Shown piece after piece: positions 1 to 4,807 of a stretch of 7,632 bases of DNA; positions within the stretch are counted from its first letter, which is position 1, and every line of letters begins with the position of its first letter. The DNA is from Chloroflexota bacterium. GTDB lineage: Bacteria > Chloroflexota > UBA6077 > JACQUR01. The position numbers were made by a program, and so were the translations under genes. The notes beneath the pieces are model-generated. The model was not told the origin of the DNA and did not search any database. It was given only the letters and a program-made list of their open reading frames with translations. The DNA is taken from contig JACQUR010000036.1 in the NCBI GenBank assembly GCA_016210245.1, forward strand, positions 1-7,632. Direction: 5' to 3'.

Positions 1-21
1 GCCCCCTGGGCACCACGCTCT

Positions 22-60
22 GCCGCCCTCGGGGCGGCGGGGCGACAGGGCCGTCGCCCC
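22..60. other. Two adjacent GC-rich hairpins, possible end of an upstream transcript
   Basis: Two perfect stems lie back to back: GCCGCCC (22-28) with GGGCGGC (32-38), and GGGGCGAC (39-46) with GTCGCCCC (53-60) around a 6-base loop. No T-run follows, so an intrinsic terminator is only a possibility. The upstream gene, if any, lies outside the window. Nothing else is seen in positions 1-66. Confidence 0.35.
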
Positions 61-66
61 CTACGA

Positions 67-83
67 CCTCCAACCTCCAACCC
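67..83. repeat. Half array of heptamer CCTCCAA (family 1)
   Basis: Two exact CCTCCAA units (67-73, 74-80) are followed by CCC. The 18 bases at 66-83 recur identically at 915-932, in the hairpin array ahead of the second Wzz gene. No facing arm is visible here, so this is either a decayed copy or one arm only. It lies directly upstream of the -10 element of the first gene. Confidence 0.7.
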
Positions 84-87
84 GTTG

Positions 88-96
88 TGCTATAGT
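88..96 (+). promoter_or_regulatory. Extended -10 promoter for the first Wzz gene
   Basis: TGCTATAGT matches the extended -10 pattern TGnTATAAT at all but one position. The -35 region, where the heptamer units sit, does not resemble TTGACA; extended -10 promoters can work without one. A start near 103 would give a leader of roughly 26 bases ahead of the ATG at 129, with GGAG at 119-122 as ribosome binding site. Confidence 0.5.
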
Positions 97-128
97 GTGC
101 AACCGTCCAAGCCAACACGGAGCACGCC

Positions 129-818
129 ATGGATCTCAAAGAGTACGGGGCTGTCGTGCGGCGCTACTGGAAGCTCATCCTCGGGCTCACTCTGGCTGCC
201 CTGGTCGCCTCGACTGTCTTCGCCCTGCGCGGGCCGGCCGCCTACCGGGCCGAGTACACCCTGGCGGTGAGCGTTGCGCCCGAGCCTCGCACGGGGGGCC
301 AGTACTTCACCTATAGCAGCTACTACGAGTGGATCTCATCGGAGTACCTGGCCGACGACCTGTCCAAGCTGATCGAGAGCGACGTCTTCGCCGAAGACGT
401 GAGCGCGGCGTTGGGCGAGCCGTTCGAGCCGGGGAGCGTCAGCCAGGTCACGCGCGTGCGCAAGACCCACCGCATGCTCGACGTCATCATCACCGCCGCG
501 AGCGCGGAGATGGCGGCGCGCCTGGCCGCGGCGCACGAGCAGGTGCTGAACACCCGGCTCCCCATCTACCTGGCCCAGTTGCGGGCCGACGGCGGACAGG
601 TGAAGATCATCAATCGGCCCCGCATTGGACGAGCCAGCAGCCCGGCCTCGCTGGCGGCCGAGCTCGGGCTCAGGACGCTGGTCGGGCTCCTGGCCGGCAT
701 CGGGACCGCGTTCTTGCTGAACTACCTGGATGGAACGATCCGCGGCCGTCGGGAGGCCGAGGAGCTCCTGGGCACGTCGGTCCTCGGCGAGCTCCCGCTC
801 GGGCCGGGCCTGGCTTGA
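129..818 (+). CDS. Wzz/CpsC-family polysaccharide chain-length or co-polymerase membrane protein (first copy)
   Basis: This 229-residue protein has the Wzz plan: a short cytoplasmic N-terminus beginning MDLKEYGAVVRRYW, a first membrane helix at about 15-34, an extracytoplasmic domain of about 140 residues, a second helix at about 179-199, and a short cytoplasmic tail. The tail after helix 2 (LNYLDGTIRGRREAEELLG, then VLGELP) is the usual Wzz/CpsC ending. Proteins of this family set polysaccharide length and, in the split Gram-positive arrangement, activate a separate BY-kinase; that kinase is at 1764. There is no fused kinase domain. The ATG is chosen because GGAG (119-122) lies 6 bases upstream and the Wzz domain starts at residue 2. 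A second Wzz protein follows at 1038, so the two may form hetero-oligomers or act on different polymers. The family is clear; the specific role is inferred. Confidence 0.85.
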   Translation: MDLKEYGAVVRRYWKLILGLTLAALVASTVFALRGPAAYRAEYTLAVSVAPEPRTGGQYFTYSSYYEWISSEYLADDLSKLIESDVFAEDVSAALGEPFEPGSVSQVTRVRKTHRMLDVIITAASAEMAARLAAAHEQVLNTRLPIYLAQLRADGGQVKIINRPRIGRASSPASLAAELGLRTLVGLLAGIGTAFLLNYLDGTIRGRREAEELLGTSVLGELPLGPGLA

Positions 819-844
819 CACTCTGGCAGGGGCGCCCGTATAGT
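815..844 (+). promoter_or_regulatory. Sigma-70-type promoter for the second Wzz gene
   Basis: A perfect -35 TTGACA (815-820) and a -10 TATAGT (839-844) are separated by 18 bp. The -35 overlaps the TGA stop (816-818) of the upstream gene. A start near 851 would give a leader of about 187 bases that contains three hairpins before the second Wzz gene. The -10 hexamer is the same as that ahead of the first gene. Confidence 0.65.
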
Positions 845-882
845 CCGTGGGGCCGCGGCAGCACGCGTAGGCGTTTCCTGCG

Positions 883-932
883 GGTTGGTGGTTGAAGGCC
901 GGATTCAACCTTCAACCTCCAACCTCCAACCC
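883..932. repeat. Inverted heptamer array TTCAACC/TCCAACC (family 1)
   Basis: The right half is four heptamers: TTCAACC (904-910, 911-917) and TCCAACC (918-924, 925-931). The left arm at 883-898 pairs with 909-924 over 16 positions with one mismatch and a 10-base loop. It lies in the presumed leader of the second Wzz gene, between promoter and start. The 18 bases at 915-932 are shared with 66-83. Confidence 0.8.
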
Positions 933-943
933 ATCGTCGTAGC

Positions 944-962
944 GCGGGGGCGTGTCCCCCGC
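944..962. other. Perfect 7-bp GC hairpin in the leader
   Basis: GCGGGGG (944-950) faces CCCCCGC (956-962) around the loop CGTGT. It is the second of three hairpins in the untranslated leader ahead of the gene at 1038. No T-run follows, so termination is not evident; it could be a small dispersed GC palindrome. Confidence 0.5.
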
Positions 963-998
963 AACCCGGCCGGCGCGGGCGCGCGGGCGGGGGATCGT

Positions 999-1023
999 GG
1001 GGGCAGCCTCCGTAGCTACCCCC
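999..1023 (+). promoter_or_regulatory. Leader hairpin just upstream of the second Wzz gene's ribosome binding site
   Basis: GGGGGCAGC (999-1007) pairs with GCTACCCCC (1015-1023) with one C-A mismatch and a 7-base loop. It ends four bases before the GGGAG ribosome binding site (1027-1031), so it could affect access to that site. No known riboswitch class is recognised. Confidence 0.35.
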
Positions 1024-1026
1024 GTT

Positions 1027-1040
1027 GGGAGCCAGCCCTG
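1027..1040 (+). promoter_or_regulatory. Ribosome binding site and CTG start of the second Wzz gene
   Basis: GGGAG (1027-1031) is followed after 6 bases by an in-frame CTG (1038-1040). There is no in-frame ATG, GTG or TTG between 891 and 1037. The only in-frame conventional starts upstream (TTG 885, GTG 888) lie inside the heptamer array, have no ribosome binding site, and would add about 50 low-complexity residues before the Wzz domain. The 12 bases CCCCGTTGGGAG (1020-1031) recur exactly ahead of the next gene (1744-1755). Confidence 0.5.
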
Positions 1041-1742
1041 CAGCTTAGAGAGTATCTCGCAGTCGCACACAAGCGCTGGTGGGTCGTCCTGCTCGTGGTC
1101 GTGAGCGCCGCGGCCGCCAGTTTCATCTTCGCCCGGCTGCAAACGCCCCTCTACCGCTCCTCCGTCCGCCTCGAGGTTTCGGGCGACCTCGACTATGGCA
1201 ACACGCTGGCCATCGAGAAGCGGCTGCAGCAGTTTGCGCAACGTGTGCGCACCACCGCGATCGCTCGGCAGGTCGATCGCAACCTGCGCGCCGACCTGGG
1301 CGAGGAGGCGCTGCTGGACAAGGTCAAGGTGGCGGCCGTCCCGGAGAACCTGCAGATCCAGATCGAGGTGGACGACGTGGACCCGGAGCGGGCCCAGCGC
1401 ATCGCCCAGGAGTTCGCCCGCGTCTACCAGGAGCAGCACACGGCCTCGGAACAGGGCAAGGTGCAGGAGAAGCAGGTGCTCATCGCGCCGCTCGACCAGC
1501 CGACCGAGCCGCGGCTGAGCTGGCCGCAGACGCGGGTGCTGGTCCTGGCGGCCGGTCTCCTGGGTCTGGTCCTTGGCCTGGTGCTCGTGTTCGGCCTGGA
1601 GTACCTGGACGATACGCTCAAGACGCCGGAGGACGTGGAGCGGTACCTGGGCCTGACCACCCTTGGCGCCGTGCCCCTGGACCGGCGGATCGAGCGCCCC
1701 CACCCGAAGCCCGTGCGTGCAGGAGCCCTCGTTGCTCGCTGA
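1038..1742 (+). CDS. Wzz/CpsC-family polysaccharide chain-length or co-polymerase membrane protein (second copy)
   Basis: With the CTG start this is a 234-residue Wzz protein: N-terminus LQLREYLAVAHKRWW, membrane helix 1 at about 14-33, an extracytoplasmic domain rich in charged helices, a proline-containing stretch (PTEPRLSWP, about 155-163) just before helix 2 (about 166-188), and the cytoplasmic tail EYLDDTLKTPEDVERYLG then LGAVP. This is the standard Wzz/CpsC layout and a closer match to the family than the copy at 129. Such proteins span the inner membrane and control polymerisation and export of polysaccharide with a BY-kinase. The kinase gene begins 21 bases downstream, so the two are very likely co-transcribed. 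The reading frame is open from 885, but the part before 1038 runs through an inverted array and looks non-coding. The domain call is firm; the start codon is less certain. Confidence 0.85.
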   Translation: MQLREYLAVAHKRWWVVLLVVVSAAAASFIFARLQTPLYRSSVRLEVSGDLDYGNTLAIEKRLQQFAQRVRTTAIARQVDRNLRADLGEEALLDKVKVAAVPENLQIQIEVDDVDPERAQRIAQEFARVYQEQHTASEQGKVQEKQVLIAPLDQPTEPRLSWPQTRVLVLAAGLLGLVLGLVLVFGLEYLDDTLKTPEDVERYLGLTTLGAVPLDRRIERPHPKPVRAGALVAR

Positions 1743-1750
1743 GCCCCGTT

Positions 1751-1766
1751 GGGAGGAGTAGCCTTG
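1751..1766 (+). promoter_or_regulatory. Strong ribosome binding site deciding a TTG start for the BY-kinase
   Basis: GGGAGGAG (1751-1758) is a near-ideal site, 5 bases before TTG (1764-1766). An in-frame TTG at 1749 overlaps the site itself and cannot use it, so 1764 is preferred. The preceding CCCCGTTGGGAG is identical to that ahead of the second Wzz gene. Confidence 0.75.
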
Positions 1767-2450
1767 AAGCCTGGCCTGGAGACGCGGAACGGCCGCCCCG
1801 ACCTGATTGCCCTGAGCAGCCCGCACTCGCCCGCCGCGGAGGCGTTCCGCGCCCTGCGCACGAGCATCCAGTTCTCCAGCCTGGACCGCGCCCTCAAGAC
1901 CCTGCAGGTCACCAGCACCGGTCCGCAGGAGGGCAAGTCGACGGTCCTGGCGAACCTGGCCGTCACTATGGCCGAGGCGGGGCTCCAGGTGGTGGCCGTT
2001 GATTGCGACCTCCGCCGCCCCTGCCTGCACGAGCTGTTCGGCCTGGTCGCCCGCCCGGGCTTCACCGACGCCGTCCTGGCCGACGACGGTACCCCGCTGC
2101 CCTTGCAGCAGACGGCGGTCAAAGGGCTGCGCCTGCTGGCCGCGGGGGCGCTGCCGCCCAACCCCTCCGAGCTGCTCGGCTCCCAGCGCGCGGTGCGGGT
2201 GCTGGAGGTCCTCGCCAGCCAGGCCGACCTGGTGCTGCTCGACTCGCCGCCCGTGGCGGCCGTCACCGACGCGGTGGTGCTCGCCTCGCGCGTGGACGGC
2301 GTGCTGTGGGTAGTCAGCGCCGGCAAGACCCGCCGCGACCTGGCGCGGCGGGCCAGGGCGCAACTGGAGAAGGTGAACGCCCGCATCCTGGGCGTGGTGT
2401 TGAACAACGTGCGCGTGGACAAGTCGCTCTACCGCTACTACCAGAGTTGA
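1764..2450 (+). CDS. CpsD/CapB-like bacterial tyrosine kinase (BY-kinase) of polysaccharide export
   Basis: This 228-residue cytoplasmic P-loop ATPase autophosphorylates on C-terminal tyrosines and regulates polysaccharide assembly with a Wzz-type activator. Visible motifs are the oligomerisation motif E-x2-R-x2-R (EAFRALR, residues 26-32), Walker A STGPQEGKST (51-60), Walker A' VVAVDCDLRRP (about 76-86) and Walker B VLLDSPP (157-163). The C-terminus has three tyrosines in four residues (YRYYQS, 223-228), a short version of the usual tyrosine cluster. It lies 21 bases after a Wzz gene, the classic split CpsC/CpsD order. Its stop codon TGA (2448-2450) lies inside the first TTGACAG unit of the following array, so the tail may have been shortened by that array. 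MinD-like ATPases share the P-loop, but the motifs and context point to a BY-kinase. Confidence 0.92.
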   Translation: MKPGLETRNGRPDLIALSSPHSPAAEAFRALRTSIQFSSLDRALKTLQVTSTGPQEGKSTVLANLAVTMAEAGLQVVAVDCDLRRPCLHELFGLVARPGFTDAVLADDGTPLPLQQTAVKGLRLLAAGALPPNPSELLGSQRAVRVLEVLASQADLVLLDSPPVAAVTDAVVLASRVDGVLWVVSAGKTRRDLARRARAQLEKVNARILGVVLNNVRVDKSLYRYYQS

Positions 2451-2520
2451 CAGTTGACAGTCGACAGTTAACAGTTAAGGCTGCCCTGTTAACTGTCTCC
2501 TGTCAACTGTCAACTGTCGA
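2447..2520. repeat. Inverted heptamer array TTGACAG (family 2) between the BY-kinase gene and rmlA
   Basis: The left arm has units TTGACAG (2447-2453, 2454-2460), TCGACAG (2461-2467) and TTAACAG (2468-2474). The right arm has CTGTTAA (2486-2492), CTGTCTC (2493-2499), CTGTCAA twice (2500-2513) and CTGTCGA (2514-2520). Positions 2447-2474 pair with 2486-2513 at 26 of 28 places around an 11-base loop. The variant unit TTAACAG is mirrored in both arms. The array supplies the TGA of the upstream gene and ends four bases before the GGAGG (2524-2528) of rmlA. It could modulate read-through or mRNA stability; it has no T-run. Confidence 0.9.
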
Positions 2521-2534
2521 CTCGGAGGTTCGAC

Positions 2535-3302
2535 ATGAAAGGCGTGGTCCTGGCGGGAGGAACTGGAACGCGGCTCTATCCGCTAACCCGCATCACCAAC
2601 AAGCACCTGTTGCCCGTCTACGACAAGCCCATGATCTACTATCCCATTCAGACCCTGGTCGAGGCGGGCATCCGCGATATCATGATTGTCACCGGCGGCT
2701 ACAACGCCGGCGACTTCCTGCGCCTGCTGGGCCGGGGCCGCGAGTTCGGCCTGCGCCACCTCCAGTACGGCTACCAGGAGCAGGCGGGGGGCATCGCCGA
2801 GGCGTTGGGGCTGGCCGAGGACTTCGTCGATGGCGACAAGTGCGTGGTGATCCTGGGCGATAACATCCTGGAGCGCAGCATCGCCCCCTACGTCGAGCGC
2901 TTCGCCGCCCAGGAGCGGGGCGCCAGGATCCTGCTGAAGGAGATGGAGGACCAGCGCCACCTGTCTCACCTGGGGGTGCCCATCATCGAGCACGGCCGCC
3001 TGCTCTTCATCCGCGAGAAGCCGGCCACGCCACCCTCACCCTACGCCGTGATCGGCGTCTACATGTACGACTCCAGCGTGTTCGATGTCGTCCGCCGCCA
3101 GAAGCCCTCGGGCCGAGGTGAGCTGGAGATCACGGACGTCAACAACGCCTACATCGATCGCCACGAGATGGAGTTCGACGTCATCGACGGCTGGTGGGGC
3201 GACGCGGGCGAGTCGATCGAGGCCTACCTGAGCGCCATCAACTTCGTCGCCCAGCGCGGCACCGCCCAGCCCGAACCAGCTCGAGAGGCGGTCGCGGTAT
3301 GA
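2535..3302 (+). CDS. rmlA: Glucose-1-phosphate thymidylyltransferase, short form (RmlA-like nucleotidyltransferase)
   Basis: The enzyme joins glucose-1-phosphate and dTTP to make dTDP-glucose, the first step of dTDP-deoxysugar synthesis, in the cytoplasm. The 255 residues start with the signature VVLAGGTGTRLYPLT (4-18), with K23 of the NKHLLPVYDKP segment. They continue with LGDNI (108-112, D110 of the GDN motif presumably binds metal), EKP (161-163), GRGELEITDVN (193-203) and WWGDAG (220-225). The protein is shorter than the usual ~290 residues and lacks most of the C-terminal extension that carries the allosteric site; short forms are known. The segment DQRHLSHLGVP (139-149) departs from the family's typical P-x-R-F/Y-G-V. 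GGAGG (2524-2528) lies 6 bases before the ATG. The following rmlB supports dTDP-sugar synthesis, but another nucleotide preference cannot be excluded. The stop overlaps an ATG (ATGA at 3299-3302). Confidence 0.9.
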   Translation: MKGVVLAGGTGTRLYPLTRITNKHLLPVYDKPMIYYPIQTLVEAGIRDIMIVTGGYNAGDFLRLLGRGREFGLRHLQYGYQEQAGGIAEALGLAEDFVDGDKCVVILGDNILERSIAPYVERFAAQERGARILLKEMEDQRHLSHLGVPIIEHGRLLFIREKPATPPSPYAVIGVYMYDSSVFDVVRRQKPSGRGELEITDVNNAYIDRHEMEFDVIDGWWGDAGESIEAYLSAINFVAQRGTAQPEPAREAVAV

Positions 3303-3329
3303 ACCTCCCTGGAGTGCAGATTGGCGATG

Positions 3330-3376
3330 GCAGAGTGCAGATTGGAAATCTGCACTCTGCACGCTCAAATCTACAA
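3330..3376. repeat. Inverted heptamer array GCAGAGT/GCAGATT (family 3)
   Basis: A perfect 14-bp stem, 3330-3343 with 3347-3360, has a GGA loop. An extra partial unit, GAGTGCAGATT (3313-3323), lies to the left, and a decayed tail (CTCAAATCTACAATC) to the right. The same core recurs as the 52-bp palindrome at 7506-7557, including the CTCAAATC flank. Confidence 0.85.
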
Positions 3377-3400
3377 TCTCCGTGTCTCCGTGTCTCCGTG
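3377..3400. repeat. Half array of octamer TCTCCGTG (family 4)
   Basis: Three exact tandem TCTCCGTG units (3377-3384, 3385-3392, 3393-3400) are fused directly to the family 3 array. No complementary left arm is present. The unit is closely related to TCCGCGTC/CCCGTGTC in the array at 6458-6528. It lies 33 bases before the rmlB start. Confidence 0.85.
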
Positions 3401-3432
3401 GTGAACGCTCCCTCCAGAGAGGCCGTGACGGT

Positions 3433-4452
3433 ATGAAGCTGCTGGTCACGGGCGGAGCGGGCTTCATCGGCAGCAACTTCGTCCAGTACGTGCTCGACCA
3501 CTACCCCGATGACCGGGTGGTGGTGCTGGACAAGCTCACCTACGCCGGCAACCTGGACAACCTGCTGCGCGTCCAGGACTCCGGGCGCTGCTCCTTTTAC
3601 CAGGGGGACATCAACGACGAGGCGCTGGTCGAGCGCCTGGTGCCGGGCGTGGACGCGGTGCTGAACTTCGCCGCCGAAACGCACGTCGACCGCTCCATCC
3701 TGGACGCCAGCGCCTTCATCCAGACCGACGTGCGCGGCACCTGGGTGCTGCTCGAGGCCGCCCGCCGGCACGGGACCTCGCGCTTCGTGCAGATCAGCAC
3801 CGACGAGGTCTACGGCCACGTGCCGCAGGGCTCGTCCCGCGAGGACGACAAGCTGGCCCCCCGCAGCCCGTACGCCGCCAGCAAGGCCGGCGCCGAGCTG
3901 CTGGTCCAGGCCTCCTGGGTCACCTACGGCCTGCCCAGCCTCATCACCCGGGGCGCCAACACTATCGGCCCATACCAGTATCCCGAGAAGGCCGTCCCGC
4001 TCTTCGCCACCAACGCCCTGGATGGCCAGCCGCTCCCGATCTACGGCGACGGCCGCCAGCGGCGTGATTGGCTGTACGTGGACGATCACTGCGCGGCCAT
4101 CGACCTGGTCCTGCGCCGCGGCGCCCCGGGCGAAGCCTACAACGTCGGGGCCGGCAACGAGCGCGAGAACCTGGACGTCGCGCGCACGATCCTGGCCCTG
4201 CTGGGCAAGCCCGAGAGCCTGCTTCAGTTCGTGGCCGATCGCCCGGGCCACGATCGCCGCTACTGTCTCGACAGCACCAGGCTGCGCGCCCTGGGCTGGG
4301 CGCCACGGCACGATTTCCAGGCCGCCATGGAGCGGACCGTGGCCTGGTACCAGCGCAACGAGTGGTGGTGGCGCAAGCTCAAGACTGGCGAGTACCTGGA
4401 GTACTACCGCCGCAACTACGAGCAGCGCCACGCGCTGCTGCGCTCGTCGTAG
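3433..4452 (+). CDS. rmlB: dTDP-glucose 4,6-dehydratase
   Basis: The enzyme uses NAD to convert dTDP-glucose to dTDP-4-keto-6-deoxyglucose, the branch point for rhamnose and other deoxysugars. The 339-residue extended-SDR protein has the Rossmann motif TGGAGFIGS (6-14), the catalytic STDEVYG (122-128) with the Asp-Glu pair typical of this dehydratase, and YxxxK as Y147 and K151 (SPYAASK). It also has GPYQYPEK (179-186), GDGRQRRDWLYVDDHC (205-220) and the C-terminal WWWRKLKTGEYLEYYRRNY, all family hallmarks at full length. The segment RGANTIGPYQ replaces the more common SNNYGPYQ. ATG 3433 is preferred over earlier in-frame starts because the Rossmann strand begins at residue 2 and GAGAGG (3417-3422) lies 10 bases upstream. 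The 130-base gap from rmlA is filled by repeat arrays, where an overlap would be expected. Confidence 0.95.
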   Translation: MKLLVTGGAGFIGSNFVQYVLDHYPDDRVVVLDKLTYAGNLDNLLRVQDSGRCSFYQGDINDEALVERLVPGVDAVLNFAAETHVDRSILDASAFIQTDVRGTWVLLEAARRHGTSRFVQISTDEVYGHVPQGSSREDDKLAPRSPYAASKAGAELLVQASWVTYGLPSLITRGANTIGPYQYPEKAVPLFATNALDGQPLPIYGDGRQRRDWLYVDDHCAAIDLVLRRGAPGEAYNVGAGNERENLDVARTILALLGKPESLLQFVADRPGHDRRYCLDSTRLRALGWAPRHDFQAAMERTVAWYQRNEWWWRKLKTGEYLEYYRRNYEQRHALLRSS

Positions 4453-4463
4453 CGAGTACCAGC

Positions 4464-4576
4464 GTGAGTCGACAGTCGACAGTCCACAGTTCACAGTCCG
4501 AGTGAGTCGACAGTCCACAGTCCACAGTTCACAGTCCGCTGGTCTCCTGTCGACTGTGAACTGTCGACTGTCGACT
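4464..4576. repeat. Inverted heptamer array GTCGACA/GTCCACA (family 2 variant) with a 38-bp tandem duplication
   Basis: Block A (4464-4501) and block B (4502-4539) match at 36 of 38 bases. Each carries four heptamers: GTCGACA, GTCGACA or GTCCACA, GTCCACA and GTTCACA. The facing arm has TGTCGAC, TGTGAAC, TGTCGAC and TGTCGAC (4548-4575). The variant unit GTTCACA is mirrored as TGTGAAC. Either block can pair with the right arm. The array begins 11 bases after the rmlB stop and separates the sugar-nucleotide genes from the transporter operon. No T-run follows. Confidence 0.9.
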
Positions 4577-4807
4577 TTGGTGGGGGTGACGAGATGGAGC
4601 GCCGACCGCTCCCCGGCAAGACCTGACGGGGCCGTGGGCCTTCGCGGGCTGACGCAGGTGCTGCGTCTACACAGCACGTCATCCGCTCGTCGTCCCCTCG
4701 CCGCGGCTAGCACCCCGATCCACTGTTCCAGGGCCGCGCCGCAGGGGCGCGAGCCGATCACCGTGGCCGCCACGGACGGCGAGCCACGCAACAGTGGAGG
4801 GCTTCAG
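4577..4807 (+). promoter_or_regulatory. Structured leader of the phnDCE operon, possible cis-regulatory RNA
   Basis: No gene or convincing promoter is seen in this stretch. A perfect 9-bp inverted repeat, TCCACTGTT (4719-4727) with AACAGTGGA (4790-4798), overlaps the phnD ribosome binding site GGAGG (4796-4800). Inside its loop are two further stems: CGCGCC (4735-4740) with GGCGCG (4746-4751), and CCGTGG (4761-4766) with CCACGG (4770-4775). Together these form a three-way junction that would hide the site. Upstream are GGAGCG/CGCTCC (4596-4601/4607-4612) and two mutually exclusive stems, GACGCA/TGCGTC (4651-4656/4662-4667) and GTGCTG/CAGCAC (4658-4663/4672-4677). No known riboswitch consensus is recognised. 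Short stems arise easily in GC-rich DNA, so regulation is an inference. Confidence 0.4.

Larger units (their letters stand above)
3283..3437. repeat. Diverged 21-bp direct repeat flanking the rmlA-rmlB intergenic array
   Basis: Positions 3283-3303 and 3417-3437 match at 18 of 21 bases. The first copy is the end of rmlA (REAVAV, stop, with an overlapping ATGA). The second encodes REAVTV and a stop in another frame, and contains the ribosome binding site GAGAGG (3417-3422) and the ATG of rmlB. Between them lies a composite array bounded by CTGGAG (3309-3314) and CTCCAG (3412-3417). This looks like duplication of an ancestral ATGA overlap around an insertion. Confidence 0.55.

Noticed and set aside
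912..2363. Long open frame on the minus strand opposite the second Wzz and BY-kinase genes
   Set aside because: It mirrors well-supported + strand genes with clear motifs. In GC-rich DNA the opposite strand often stays open. Its translation is low-complexity Arg/Gln/Ala/Gly/Leu with no recognisable domain.
2447..2460. TTGACA hexamers in the family 2 array as -35 promoter elements
   Set aside because: No -10-like hexamer lies 16-18 bases downstream of either copy, and the hexamers are simply part of the repeat unit.
3299..3436. 45-codon open frame starting at the ATG that overlaps the rmlA stop
   Set aside because: Most of it is translated repeat sequence. It probably marks the old rmlB start displaced by the array rather than a gene; the flanking duplication is reported instead.
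4464..4576. CRISPR array
   Set aside because: Units are 7 bp with no spacers, arms are inverted, and no cas genes are present.
4441..4693. 10-base direct repeat CGCTCGTCGT at 4441-4450 and 4684-4693 as target-site duplication around the array
   Set aside because: The second copy lies more than 100 bases beyond the array end, and a 10-base match of this composition can occur by chance in GC-rich DNA.
3238..4791. 517-codon minus-strand open frame across rmlB and the array
   Set aside because: It is the shadow of rmlB. It runs through the inverted repeats and has no domain or ribosome binding site that I can see.
4577..4807. Known riboswitch (cobalamin, TPP, molybdenum cofactor, guanidine, fluoride)
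   Set aside because: None of the conserved core sequences of these classes could be found by eye; only stems are visible.
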